Assembly (NCBI GenBank): GCA_029863005.1
Contig: JAOTWF010000012.1
Coordinates: forward strand, 1-50,756
Direction: 5' to 3'
Source: Gammaproteobacteria bacterium
Lineage (GTDB): Bacteria > Pseudomonadota > Gammaproteobacteria > Acidiferrobacterales > Sulfurifustaceae
DNA length: 50,756 nucleotides
Positions within the stretch are counted from its first letter, which is position 1; each line of letters opens with the position of its first letter. Below the pieces are notes generated by a model. That model saw nothing but the letters and a program-made list of their open reading frames with translations, was not told the DNA's origin and ran no database searches. A program made the position numbers and the translations under genes. Positions 43,341 to 50,756 of the stretch are shown here, in pieces.

Positions 43341-43616
43341 ATGCGCGCATTGCTAGGTGCCTTGTTGGTCGTCAGCGCTTATGTAGTTATTTATTATCGG
43401 CTCTTGGTGAAACATTTTTATGAGAAACACCTGGGAGTCCGGGAAAGCACCTTTGGGGCGCTCTTCAGCTTTCCGCCTTACCGTGTGTTGCCTGAAGCGG
43501 GAAAGAAATATGCGCGCCGTTACTGGGTCGCCACGGCGTTTATGGTCAGTTGTGTCGTGGCGCTAACATGGCTGACAGATTTTTCCGCCTGGCGCAACCT
43601 GGATGCCGGTTTCTAA
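43341..43616 (+). CDS. Small two-helix membrane protein
   Basis: 91 residues, no recognised family. One membrane helix at residues 1–22 (LLGALLVVSAYVVIYYRLLV) and another at about 64–82 (YWVATAFMVSCVVALTWL) flank a charged loop with FSFPPYRVLPEAGKKYARR. GAGG eight bases before the ATG supports translation. It precedes the Crp-family regulator by 124 bases on the same strand. Could be an accessory subunit of one of the neighbouring carriers, but nothing proves it. Confidence 0.6.
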   Translation: MRALLGALLVVSAYVVIYYRLLVKHFYEKHLGVRESTFGALFSFPPYRVLPEAGKKYARRYWVATAFMVSCVVALTWLTDFSAWRNLDAGF

Positions 43617-43672
43617 ACGGGCGGGGACACATATTATTAATGACGCAGGAAGCATGAGGGATGACAATTGGA

Positions 43673-43700
43673 TTGGGCGATGGTGTTTTTCCCTTATGAT
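43673..43700 (+). promoter_or_regulatory. Possible sigma-70 promoter of the Crp-family gene
   Basis: TTGGGC (43673–43678) and TATGAT (43695–43700) are 16 bases apart, 40 bases before the regulator's ATG. The -10 element is good and the -35 is weak. Confidence 0.35.
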
Positions 43701-43740
43701 GGTTATTCTGTTTCGTGAGCCGTTGGCGGTAGGAGGCTAA

Positions 43741-44430
43741 ATGACGCCAGAAAATATAACCCCCCATGATTCGAGATCGAATCCAATTCCCAATTTTTTG
43801 GCTCGTTTGCTTTCCAGCGAGCGAAGTGCGTTGCTCGCGATGGCTACGCGCAAGGAGTTCCGTCGCGGAGAGATGTTATTCAAGGCTGGCAGTCATGATG
43901 GCGTGGTACATATCCTGGATCGCGGCCGGGTCAAGGTTTACCACTTGAGCCCGACGGGGAAGGAATTCCTGCTCTGGTTCTGTTTTCCTGGCGAGATATT
44001 TGGTCTCGCCGAGGCCTGTCACGGTGGTGAGCGACAAGCCTATGCCCAAGCTTGCGAGTCTACCCAAGTGTTTACCATCCCGCAGGTCGATTTTAAGCGT
44101 TTTCTCGAAAGTCATCCGGAATCAGTGCAGTTGGTCAACGATATTCTGGCATGCCGACTGAGGAATCTGGGTCATATCGTTCAGAGTCTTGTGGCAAGTG
44201 ATGTCAGCGAAAGGGTGGTCCAGCTGATCACGCGGCTGGCGGCGAGCCACGGACGCAAGACACCGGACGGAGATGTAACTCTCGATTTGCGACTGACCCA
44301 CCAGGAAATGGCGGACATGATTGGCACCACACGCCAAAGTGTGACGACAGCGCTGAGTGCGCTGCGCCGTAGCGGGGCTCTCGAATTCGACCGACTCCAC
44401 CGTATTCGCATCCACGGGATGTCGGTCTGA
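43741..44430 (+). CDS. Crp/Fnr-family transcription regulator
   Basis: 229 residues. The cyclic-nucleotide-binding-like beta roll covers about 20–140 (RRGEMLFKAGSHDGVVHIL, GEIFGLAEACHGGERQAYAQ), followed by a dimerisation helix and a winged helix-turn-helix (LTHQEMADMIGTTRQSVTTA, then LSALRRSG). There is no N-terminal Cys cluster as in FNR, and where CRP has Arg-Ser contacting cAMP this has Arg-Gln, so the effector is probably not cAMP. The recognition helix TTRQSVTTAL also differs from CRP. Strong AGGAGG before the ATG. Position between two oxyanion-type carriers suggests it controls them. Confidence 0.9.
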   Translation: MTPENITPHDSRSNPIPNFLARLLSSERSALLAMATRKEFRRGEMLFKAGSHDGVVHILDRGRVKVYHLSPTGKEFLLWFCFPGEIFGLAEACHGGERQAYAQACESTQVFTIPQVDFKRFLESHPESVQLVNDILACRLRNLGHIVQSLVASDVSERVVQLITRLAASHGRKTPDGDVTLDLRLTHQEMADMIGTTRQSVTTALSALRRSGALEFDRLHRIRIHGMSV

Positions 44431-44610
44431 CTCAGGGCATCGTACGCAGGGGGACGCACAACACCGACGAGCAGCAGTTTTTTGCTATTGGAAGGTAGTG
44501 CAAGAAGACTTTCCGCGCCTTAACTTACAGACTTGAATTGGCGTCATGGTCAACATCGACGCTCTGATTTAGGGAAACAACCGTCGCCTAAACGACACGG
44601 AGGTTCCTGA

Positions 44611-45798
44611 TTGACCCCCCCACTTCCGCTGTCACAACTGTTTTGGATTTTTTTCCGTATCGCCTGCACCAGCTTCGGCGGTTACATGGCTATGATCTCC
44701 GTGGTGCAGAATGTGGTCGTCGAGCGCAAAAAGCTCATGACGCATGCGGATATGCTCGATGGTATATCGCTTGCCTCGATTCTTCCCGGGCCAGTCGCGG
44801 TCAATCTTGTGGCATATGTCGGTTACCGACTGCGCCGCGGACCCGGAGCGTTCGTGTGCGTGATCGCCGCGGTGCTGCCGTCGTTTGTGTTCATCATGAT
44901 CCTATCCATCGCCTATTTCCGTTACGGCCAGATGCCGGCGGTGTCAAAGCTGTTTATGGGTTTCATTCCCGCGGTGACCGCCATTATCGTGGCTGCGGCG
45001 TGGAATATGGGCCGCAAGGCGGTGCCGGGTGTGCGAGAAGGGGTACTGATGGTAGCGGCTGGCGCGGCGTTATACGGTATCGGTGGAGTGTGGAGCACAC
45101 TGCTCATCATTCTGTTTGCGGGCGTGGCCGGCTGGATGTGGTTTCGCGGTGATGTTCAGGGCGAGCCGGCGAAGCCTGCCAGGGCGGCCGACAAACCGGT
45201 CAAGCCACGTCTTAATGCGAACCTGCTGCTCTCGACCTCGGCACAGGCGGGCAATCTGGTGCCACTGATGGCGTTCGAGCCAAACCTCATCGCCCAGCTG
45301 TTTCTGACCTTCGCCAGCATGAGCCTGATGCTGTTCGGGGGCGCTTATGTGTTTATCCCGCTCATGCAGGAAATCGTAGTCGATGGGCATGGTTGGGTGA
45401 GCCAGCAGGAATTCATTGATGCCGTGGCGTTGGGCCAGATCACGCCCGGTCCCATCCTGGTGAGCGCGGCGTTCATCGGGTTGAAGGTCGCCGGCTTCGC
45501 CGGTGCAGCGGTTGCTACCATCGGCATCTATCTGCCCTCGGCACTGCTCATCATCGGCAGTACCCACGGACTTCAGAAGGTTCGCCATTCGGTCATCATC
45601 AAGGCGGCGCTGCGCGGCATCCGCCCGGCTGTGGTCGGGATGATCTTCGTCGCAGCAGTGATTATTGGCCAGACCGCCGTCCCGGTTTGGATATCGGTGG
45701 TGATCTTTGTGGGCGCGTTGTACACACTGTTTCGCTTCAGGGTCGAGGCGGTGTGGATCATTCCGCCGGCGGGTGTGCTGGCGGTTTTGTTTTACTGA
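44611..45798 (+). CDS. chrA: ChrA-type anion transporter (copy 2)
   Basis: 395 residues, two CHR domains. First: RIACTSFGGYMAMISVVQNV and SLASILPGPVAVNLVAYVGY. Second: SMSLMLFGGAYVFIPLMQEI and AVALGQITPGPILVSAAFIG. A hydrophilic linker (GEPAKPARAADKPVKPR) joins the halves. Starts at TTG 44611, supported by GGAGG at 44599–44603. Only distantly similar to copy 1, so not a recent duplicate; the first-domain FGG motif is followed by YMAM rather than PAIM. It lies 180 bases after the Crp-family gene and 33 bases before the sulfotransferase gene, likely co-transcribed with it. Confidence 0.85.
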   Translation: MTPPLPLSQLFWIFFRIACTSFGGYMAMISVVQNVVVERKKLMTHADMLDGISLASILPGPVAVNLVAYVGYRLRRGPGAFVCVIAAVLPSFVFIMILSIAYFRYGQMPAVSKLFMGFIPAVTAIIVAAAWNMGRKAVPGVREGVLMVAAGAALYGIGGVWSTLLIILFAGVAGWMWFRGDVQGEPAKPARAADKPVKPRLNANLLLSTSAQAGNLVPLMAFEPNLIAQLFLTFASMSLMLFGGAYVFIPLMQEIVVDGHGWVSQQEFIDAVALGQITPGPILVSAAFIGLKVAGFAGAAVATIGIYLPSALLIIGSTHGLQKVRHSVIIKAALRGIRPAVVGMIFVAAVIIGQTAVPVWISVVIFVGALYTLFRFRVEAVWIIPPAGVLAVLFY

Positions 45799-45831
45799 GT
45801 ACCCGGGGAAACGATACAGGAGCATTCACTC

Positions 45832-46864
45832 ATGTCAATCTTTATGATCGGAACTCAGCGTTCAGGTTCTAATTTGCTGCGTCTGATGCTGAACCAACTG
45901 CCCCGCATCACCGCCCCACACCCGCCGCATATCCTGCCACGTCTGATGCCGCTGCTGGTGAACTATCGGGATCTGGAGCGACGCGAAAAACTTCGCGCAG
46001 CTGGTGGATGATGTCTGCCGGCTGGTAGAGCTCAATCCGGTACGATGGGAGGGTGTAACGCTCAACCGTCTCGACATCCAGTTGCGCTGCCATCGTCACA
46101 CGCTCATGGCCGTGTACGAAGCCATGTACGACGTGATGGCCGAAGCCTGGGAGGTGCGCAGCTGGTGCTGCAGGAGCCTCGCCAACATCCTGTACCTGGC
46201 GCCCATTGAGGAACACTTCACCAGTCCGCGCTACATTTATCTGTACCGCGACGGGCGCGACGTGGCCTGCTCGTTCCGCAGCGCGGTAGCGGGAGAGAAA
46301 CACTTCTATCATATTGCGAAGGAATGGGACGCGACCCAACAACAGGCACTGGGCATGCGCGAACGCATCGGCCCCGGCCGCTTCGTCAGCATCAGTTACG
46401 AGTCGCTGATCCGTGAACCGGAATTGACCATGCGTCTGCTATGCAAGTTCTTAGGCGTGCGCTACCACCCATCAATGCTGGAGTATTACAAATCTGATGA
46501 AGCCAGGCGCGCGGCCGAATCGAGCGACCTGTGGGGCAACGTCGCCAAGCCGATCATGGCCGATAACACCCGCAAGTTCTTGCGCGAGGTCGGCGAATCC
46601 GATATCCGCCTCTTTGAGTCGGTGGCGGGCGATGTGCTGGAGGCCTTAGGCTACGATTGCCTGTACGCCCCACCAGGCGAAAAAACGATTTACAGTCAGG
46701 AAGAGATCCGCCAATTTGAAGCGGAGAACCTGCGTCTCAAGGAAGCAGTGCGACAACGCACGCGCGGTGATGACCTTCAGCGCCGTGACCGTCAGGTCAG
46801 TCTGATTCAGGAGATCCGTAACCGCGGCCAGATGTCTCCGACGTCCCTGCGCGCCATTGCCTGA
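45832..46864 (+). pseudogene. Sulfotransferase gene with a single-base frameshift
   Basis: Two overlapping frames make one sulfotransferase of about 343 residues. Frame one starts at ATG 45832 (AGGAG nine bases upstream) with the PAPS-binding P-loop IGTQRSGSNLLRLML and stops at 46009–46011. Frame two resumes at FAQLVDDVCRLVELNPVRW and contains the 3'-phosphate motif IYLYRDGRDVACSFRSA and RFVSISYESLIREPE. Removing one A from the A5 run at 45986–45990 joins them as DLERRENFAQLVDDV, a natural sequence. So this is a recent inactivating mutation, a sequencing or assembly error, or slippage-dependent expression. The C-terminus has a charged helical extension. Confidence 0.83.
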
Positions 46865-46905
46865 TTGACCGCAACGGCTGGATCGCTCAGTTTAAGCTGA
46901 CCCAC

Positions 46906-46943
46906 AAAAAAGGACCGACTGGCGAAAGTGCGCCAGCCGGTCC
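46906..46943 (-). terminator. Rho-independent terminator of the rhodanese gene
   Basis: A 13-bp stem (46912–46924 with 46931–46943) carries one mismatch on the plus strand that becomes a G–U pair in the minus-strand transcript. T-run from the A6 at 46906–46911. It lies about 38 bases past the rhodanese stop and may also stop the convergent sulfotransferase transcript. Confidence 0.82.
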
Positions 46944-46980
46944 GACTACCGGGAAAACAACCGCCTAACCCGCGCGTCCC

Positions 46981-48009
46981 TTATTTCTTCTCGCCCTTTG
47001 TCGCCTTCTCGATCGCTTCGACTTGCTTATCAAGAGACTTCAAGTGCTTATTGACCGCGTCGAAGTTGTACCACTGCTCATCAGCGGCCGGAAGGTTCGT
47101 CTGAGCACCGTAGACCCGCCAGGATTCATCCCAGTTCGCGGGATTCTTGAACCCCAAAGCACGCAGTTGCAGATAGGTCAGCGTGGACCGTGTTCCGGTC
47201 TGGCAGTAGCCCACCGTACGCTTGTTTTTGTCCAGGCCGGCGAATGCCTTGGCCGCGACGTCTGGATCAAGATAAGCGATGTTGACCATTTTATCGGTCT
47301 TGGGATCCTTCACCTCCGGCAGGGTATCGAGGTGCGAGATGTTGGCGGTGGTGTGCGGCACATGGCCACCGCGCACCGAGCGAATGTCCTCGCCCTTGTG
47401 CTCCTTCGCGGTACGCGAATCCACTAGCTGCACACCCTTCACTTGCCCTTTCGCAATTTTTACAACCTCATCCATCGGAGCGAGCCGGCTGGCCACGACT
47501 TTGGCCTTGAACGTGGTGGCATCCTTCTTCACCGGCGTGGTGTCGAGCTTCCCGCCTGCCTTGCGCCAGGCATCGAGACCGCCGTTCAGGACATGCACCT
47601 TGCCGTCATGGCCGAGGTATTCCATTATCCAGAACCCGACCGTGGCATCGGTAAAATCCTTCATATCGTCATGATAGAAAACGACATGGGTGTTGTTGCC
47701 GATGCCCACCTTGCCCAATATCTCCTCGTATTTCTTCGTGCTCAGGAGCCGCGACGTGGGATCGCGCAGTGCTTTGCCGCATTTCTTGCCCAGACTGATG
47801 GCCCCGGGAATATGGCCCTTGAGATAATCTTCCAGATCCTGGCAATCCACCACCACCCAATCGGGCTTGGTGATGTTTTTCATCACGTCTTCCGGAGTGA
47901 CGAGCAACTGCGGATTCGCCCACTGCGCCGCGCTCGCAGTCGCGGCCCACAGCACGAGTCCTGCCACTCCGGCAGTCATTCCCAACCAACTAAAACGTTT
48001 GGCACACAT
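46981..48009 (-). CDS. Exported two-domain rhodanese-like sulfurtransferase
   Basis: 342 residues. Signal peptide (AGVAGLVLWAATASAAQ) indicates a periplasmic enzyme. Two rhodanese domains: the first (about 40–165) has DCQDLEDYLKGHIPGAISLG but an Asp-rich loop (FYHDDMKDF) instead of the catalytic Cys; the second (about 180–320) has the active-site Cys269 in GYCQTGTRSTLTYLQL. This resembles SseA/thiosulfate sulfurtransferases with one active and one inactive domain. It could move sulfur from thiosulfate, polysulfide or cyanide-linked reactions. GGAGG eight bases before ATG 48009. Stands alone, convergent with the sulfotransferase gene. Confidence 0.88.
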   Translation of the reverse strand: MCAKRFSWLGMTAGVAGLVLWAATASAAQWANPQLLVTPEDVMKNITKPDWVVVDCQDLEDYLKGHIPGAISLGKKCGKALRDPTSRLLSTKKYEEILGKVGIGNNTHVVFYHDDMKDFTDATVGFWIMEYLGHDGKVHVLNGGLDAWRKAGGKLDTTPVKKDATTFKAKVVASRLAPMDEVVKIAKGQVKGVQLVDSRTAKEHKGEDIRSVRGGHVPHTTANISHLDTLPEVKDPKTDKMVNIAYLDPDVAAKAFAGLDKNKRTVGYCQTGTRSTLTYLQLRALGFKNPANWDESWRVYGAQTNLPAADEQWYNFDAVNKHLKSLDKQVEAIEKATKGEKK

Positions 48010-48279
48010 AGTTCCAGCCTCCTCGGACGAACTGCTGTTGTTGGTCACCCTGCCATTCGTCACGAACACTGACAAGGTGAAGTTATCTGCACTGGCTGAT
48101 GCCCTCACCGCATGGCACCATGAAATCTTAATGCTCGCAGCTTGCGCAGGTTAAAATATATAAGTCAATATAAACGTACCGGCAGTATCGATGAATATGA
48201 TGTAAATTCATCATTCTGAGTCTCCAAAAAAACGTGCAAGATCATCGACTAAGAAGGCATAGCCACGGTGGAAGCATCC

Positions 48280-49284
48280 ATGCATGTCTCTGTGATTATC
48301 CCGAACCGTAACGGCGGCGCAACCCTGGCGCGCTGCCTGACGGCTGCGCTCGCCTCGCGCCATCCCCGGTTCGAAGTCACTGTTGTTGATGACAATTCGC
48401 AGGACGATTCGCTCGAGGTCATTCGGCGATTCCCCTGCCGATTGATCCGGTTGCCGCGGCACAGCGGTGCCGCCGCCGCCCGCAATGCCGGGGCGCGCCA
48501 CGCACGCGGCGAGATTTTGTTCTTTATCGATGCCGATTGCCTGCTGCCGCCCGATGCGCTCACCCGGGTGTGCGAGAATCTGGACATGTTCGGTCCGAAA
48601 ACCGCGCTGGGCGGGACTTACACCCCGATCCCGGGGGATGCCTTGTTTTTCAGCCGATTTCAGTCGGTGTTCATTCATTACGGCGAAACCAAGCACGCCG
48701 GCGATCCTGACTATCTCGCGACCCATGCGCTCGCGTTGCGTGCGGAAACGTTTCACCGCTGCCACGGCTTTGATGAGAACGTCCGCCCGATCCTGGAAGA
48801 TGTCGAGTTTAGCCACCGCCTGCGCCGCGCCGGGATTCTGCTGGTGCTCGATCCAGCGCTGCAGGTACGGCATATTTTTAACTATTCATTCCGTCGTTCG
48901 TTGAAAAACGCATTCACCAAGTCGCGCTACTGGACCCGCTACTCGCTGGCGAATCACGATTTGCTGGCGGACTCCGGGACCGCTTCACACGAACTCAAGA
49001 TCAACGTCACCGCCTACCTGGTATGTACCCTGCTGCTGCTCGCCGGTTTGCTGACGGGGCAATACGCCTTGCTTGGCAGCATCGCCGTGGTGCAGGTAGC
49101 CAACCTGTGGTTTAACCGGGGGCTGCTGGCGGACTTTCGCGCCGCCGGCGGCCGTGGCTTTGCGGTTGCGGCATCGGCCTACTATGCGCTCGTCTATCCC
49201 ATCGCCGTGGGTTTCGGCGCTCTGGTGGGCGCCGCCGGACTCGGGATGAGGCTCGCGCCGGTGCGGCGCGTCGCACCGCGATGA
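48280..49284 (+). CDS. Family-2 glycosyltransferase with C-terminal membrane helices
   Basis: About 335 residues. GT-A fold: MHVSVIIPNRNGGATLARC at the N-terminus, VVDDNSQDDSLEV and the metal-binding DAD in FFIDADCLLPPDAL, then EDVEFSHRLRRAG with the catalytic-base region. The last 90 residues contain hydrophobic helices (YLVCTLLLLAGLLTGQYALL, AVAASAYYALVYPIAVGFGA), anchoring it in the inner membrane. The ATG at 48280 is preferred; a GTG at 48268 is possible. Its stop overlaps the start of the radical SAM gene by four bases (ATGA). Acceptor and sugar unknown; an envelope polysaccharide or lipid modification is plausible. Confidence 0.88.
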   Translation: MHVSVIIPNRNGGATLARCLTAALASRHPRFEVTVVDDNSQDDSLEVIRRFPCRLIRLPRHSGAAAARNAGARHARGEILFFIDADCLLPPDALTRVCENLDMFGPKTALGGTYTPIPGDALFFSRFQSVFIHYGETKHAGDPDYLATHALALRAETFHRCHGFDENVRPILEDVEFSHRLRRAGILLVLDPALQVRHIFNYSFRRSLKNAFTKSRYWTRYSLANHDLLADSGTASHELKINVTAYLVCTLLLLAGLLTGQYALLGSIAVVQVANLWFNRGLLADFRAAGGRGFAVAASAYYALVYPIAVGFGALVGAAGLGMRLAPVRRVAPR

Positions 49285-50456
49285 GATTCACCCCTTATCG
49301 CCATCTGCCCGCCGTCCTGTGGAAGCGCCGGCCGATCCAGCTCACGTTCTTTGTCACGCGGCGGTGCAACGCGCGCTGTCCGTTCTGCTTTTACCTCAAC
49401 GGCGATGGCCGCGACTGGCACCGGGGCCAGGAACTGACGCTCGAGGAAATCCGCAGGATCTCCCATTCGTTTGGAAGCTTGCTGTGGCTCGCCTTCTCGG
49501 GGGGAGAACCTTACGTGCGCCGCGATTTGGCGGAAATTGCGCGCGTGTTCTATGAGCAGAACCGGCCGGCGATGATGCTGCTGCCCACCAACGGCCTGAC
49601 ACCGGAACTGATCCGCGACCGTACCGAGGAGATCCTGGCGCGCTGCCCGCACAGCACCGTCGTCGTCAAGCTGTCGCTCGACGGACTGAACGGGGATCAC
49701 GACGCGCTGCGCGGCACACCGGGCGGGTTCGAGCGCGTAATGCGAAGCCACCGCTTGCTCGCGCCACTCCTCGATCGCTATTCCAACTTCGAGCTGGGTA
49801 TCAATACCGTACTGGTGTCGGACAACCAGGACAAGATGGATCAGGTCATCGACTTTGTCCGCGACCTGCCTGGCATCCGGACGCATACGATCTCGCTCGT
49901 GCGCGGCAACGTGGCCGAGCCGCGCTACACGGAGGTCGATGCTGCGAGTTATCAGCGCGCGATCGAGCGGCTGAAGCGGGAGTTGAAGGAGCCGGGGGCG
50001 GCACGCTATCGTTTCCGCGGTGGGCGACTCAAGGCCGCGCAGGATATCCTGCAGCGACAGCTGATTCATCGCACCCGGGCGCAACAGCGCCGTCAGATCC
50101 CTTGCTACGCGGGGCGGCTAAATCTGGTGCTCACCGAGAACGGTGAGGTGTACCCGTGCGAAATCCGCTCGGAAACGCTTGGCAATGTGCGTGAATGTGA
50201 TTACGACGTGAATCGCCTGCTGCGCGGCGCGGCGTCGCGGTCGGTGCTTGATTCCATCCGCCGCGGCGAGTGCCACTGCACGCATGAGTGTTACTTCATT
50301 ACCAACATCCTGTTCAATCCGCGCCTGTACCCGGCGTTGGTGCGCGAATATCTGGAACTGGGGCGTTCACCCCGGGCGTGGGCCGGTGGCGCCGCGCGAC
50401 CGGCGGAACAGCCGACGACTGGCCCACAGCCAGAACAGACTCTTGATCCCCTGTAG
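49281..50456 (+). CDS. Radical SAM protein with SPASM-like C-terminal domain
   Basis: 391 residues. The [4Fe-4S]/SAM motif CNARCPFC (CxxxCxxC) lies near residue 30 after QLTFFVTRR; the GGEPYVRRDL and TNGLTPELI strands continue the TIM barrel. The C-terminal third has further cysteines (IPCYAGRLN, VYPCEIRSE, ECHCTHECYF) like a SPASM/twitch domain that binds auxiliary clusters. Such enzymes modify peptides or small molecules by radical chemistry; no target peptide gene is seen. The gene overlaps the upstream glycosyltransferase by four bases, so the two are coupled. Its last 30 codons overlap the convergent B12-type radical SAM gene. Confidence 0.87.
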   Translation: MRFTPYRHLPAVLWKRRPIQLTFFVTRRCNARCPFCFYLNGDGRDWHRGQELTLEEIRRISHSFGSLLWLAFSGGEPYVRRDLAEIARVFYEQNRPAMMLLPTNGLTPELIRDRTEEILARCPHSTVVVKLSLDGLNGDHDALRGTPGGFERVMRSHRLLAPLLDRYSNFELGINTVLVSDNQDKMDQVIDFVRDLPGIRTHTISLVRGNVAEPRYTEVDAASYQRAIERLKRELKEPGAARYRFRGGRLKAAQDILQRQLIHRTRAQQRRQIPCYAGRLNLVLTENGEVYPCEIRSETLGNVRECDYDVNRLLRGAASRSVLDSIRRGECHCTHECYFITNILFNPRLYPALVREYLELGRSPRAWAGGAARPAEQPTTGPQPEQTLDPL

Positions 50457-50756
50457 GGCCACGCGCAGGTCGCGCAGACTCCGCAGCGCCAGTACCCGTC
50501 GCCACAAGAACGCCGGGCGCGAATAGAAGCGCCGGAAAGCAGTCTGGCGCAGGCTGTGAATCTGCTCGCGCGTCAGGGTGTGGGGCACGAAGGCCGCACC
50601 CTGATAAGTGTAATCGGAAAGATTCGCGGACACGGTGCCGTAGCGCCCGCGGTGCTCGTAAAGATCGGTCCCGGGAAACGGCGTCAGGCTGTGAAAATTG
50701 GCGAGATCCGGATTAAGTTCTAGCGCGAACTCGATGGTCTTGAGCCCGTCTTCATA
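50367..50756 (-). CDS. B12-binding-type radical SAM protein, C-terminal part (cut by window edge)
   Basis: Only the last 129 residues are in the window; the reading frame runs open past the right edge. The visible part reads EDGLKTIEFALELNPDLANF and HSLTPFPGTDLYEHRG, a hallmark of the C-terminal half of cobalamin-dependent radical SAM proteins, followed by VPHTLTREQIHSLRQTAFRR and a Arg/Leu-rich end. Substrate unknown. It overlaps the convergent SPASM-like radical SAM gene by 90 bases at their 3' ends. Confidence 0.83.
   Translation of the reverse strand, partial: YEDGLKTIEFALELNPDLANFHSLTPFPGTDLYEHRGRYGTVSANLSDYTYQGAAFVPHTLTREQIHSLRQTAFRRFYSRPAFLWRRVLALRSLRDLRVALQGIKSLFWLWASRRLFRRSRGATGPRPG

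Noticed and set aside
1-50756. CRISPR arrays, tRNA or rRNA genes, transposases and phage genes
   Set aside because: No repeat–spacer pattern, cloverleaf-like gene, ribosomal RNA or mobile-element protein was recognised on either strand.

Overview
The window is a moderately GC-rich chromosomal segment of a gammaproteobacterium. The best lineage evidence is the conserved block zapA – 6S RNA – 5-formyl-THF cyclo-ligase, divergent from ygfB – pepP – ubiH – ubiI (about 26.2–33.8 kb), together with neighbouring nudE–cysQ and divergent rpiA/ilvA. Sulfur- and oxyanion-related genes (two ChrA-type transporters, an SLC13/DASS carrier, a sulfotransferase, a periplasmic rhodanese) would fit an environmental, perhaps sulfur-oxidising lineage such as Acidiferrobacterales; that last step is inference only. 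No tRNA, rRNA, CRISPR array, insertion sequence or prophage was seen.

Layout. 0–3.3 kb: STAS/SpoIIAA-like protein, then nudE–cysQ–FGGY kinase in one direction. 3.3–5.9 kb: a secreted cupin and a DUF4198 protein divergent from a HupE/UreJ membrane protein, possibly a metal module. 5.9–8.3 kb: RRM protein, then a translationally coupled glycerophosphodiesterase and short GlpD. 8.5–11.9 kb: outer-membrane barrel, DUF523/DUF1722 protein, EamA permease and a Lys-tailed protein. 11.97–15.6 kb: a small secreted protein with a consensus sigma-54 promoter, divergent from a membrane histidine kinase and an NtrC-type regulator with an intact GAFTGA loop. 15.7–20.9 kb: cation antiporter, Ca2+-type P-ATPase, M28 peptidase and cyclic-phosphodiesterase-like protein, tightly packed. 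20.9–26.8 kb: rpiA, ilvA, a GGDEF protein, cyclophilin–EVE, YmdB-type phosphoesterase and 5-FCL. 26.8–33.8 kb: 6S RNA, zapA, ZapB-like protein, ygfB, the PA2778/PA2779 pair, pepP, ubiH and ubiI. 33.8–34.7 kb: a more AT-rich gap with one small secreted orphan.

35.2–48.0 kb is the most accessory-looking part. A minus-strand row runs DASS carrier → ChrA-like → DUF3604 (PHP-like) protein → two PhnD-type periplasmic binding proteins with no ABC permease or ATPase. It is divergent from a small membrane protein, a Crp-family regulator, a second ChrA-like carrier and a sulfotransferase interrupted by a frameshift, and it is followed by an exported rhodanese. This is the best candidate for an undescribed oxyanion or organo-sulfur/phosphorus handling system. 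48.3 kb to the end starts another cluster: family-2 glycosyltransferase, a SPASM-like radical SAM protein and, convergent and overlapping, the 3' end of a B12-type radical SAM gene cut by the window edge.

The most checkable regulatory proposal is that the NtrC-type regulator drives the divergent small secreted protein through the sigma-54 promoter at 12345–12359. Function calls come from motif recognition and remembered family features; no database search was run.
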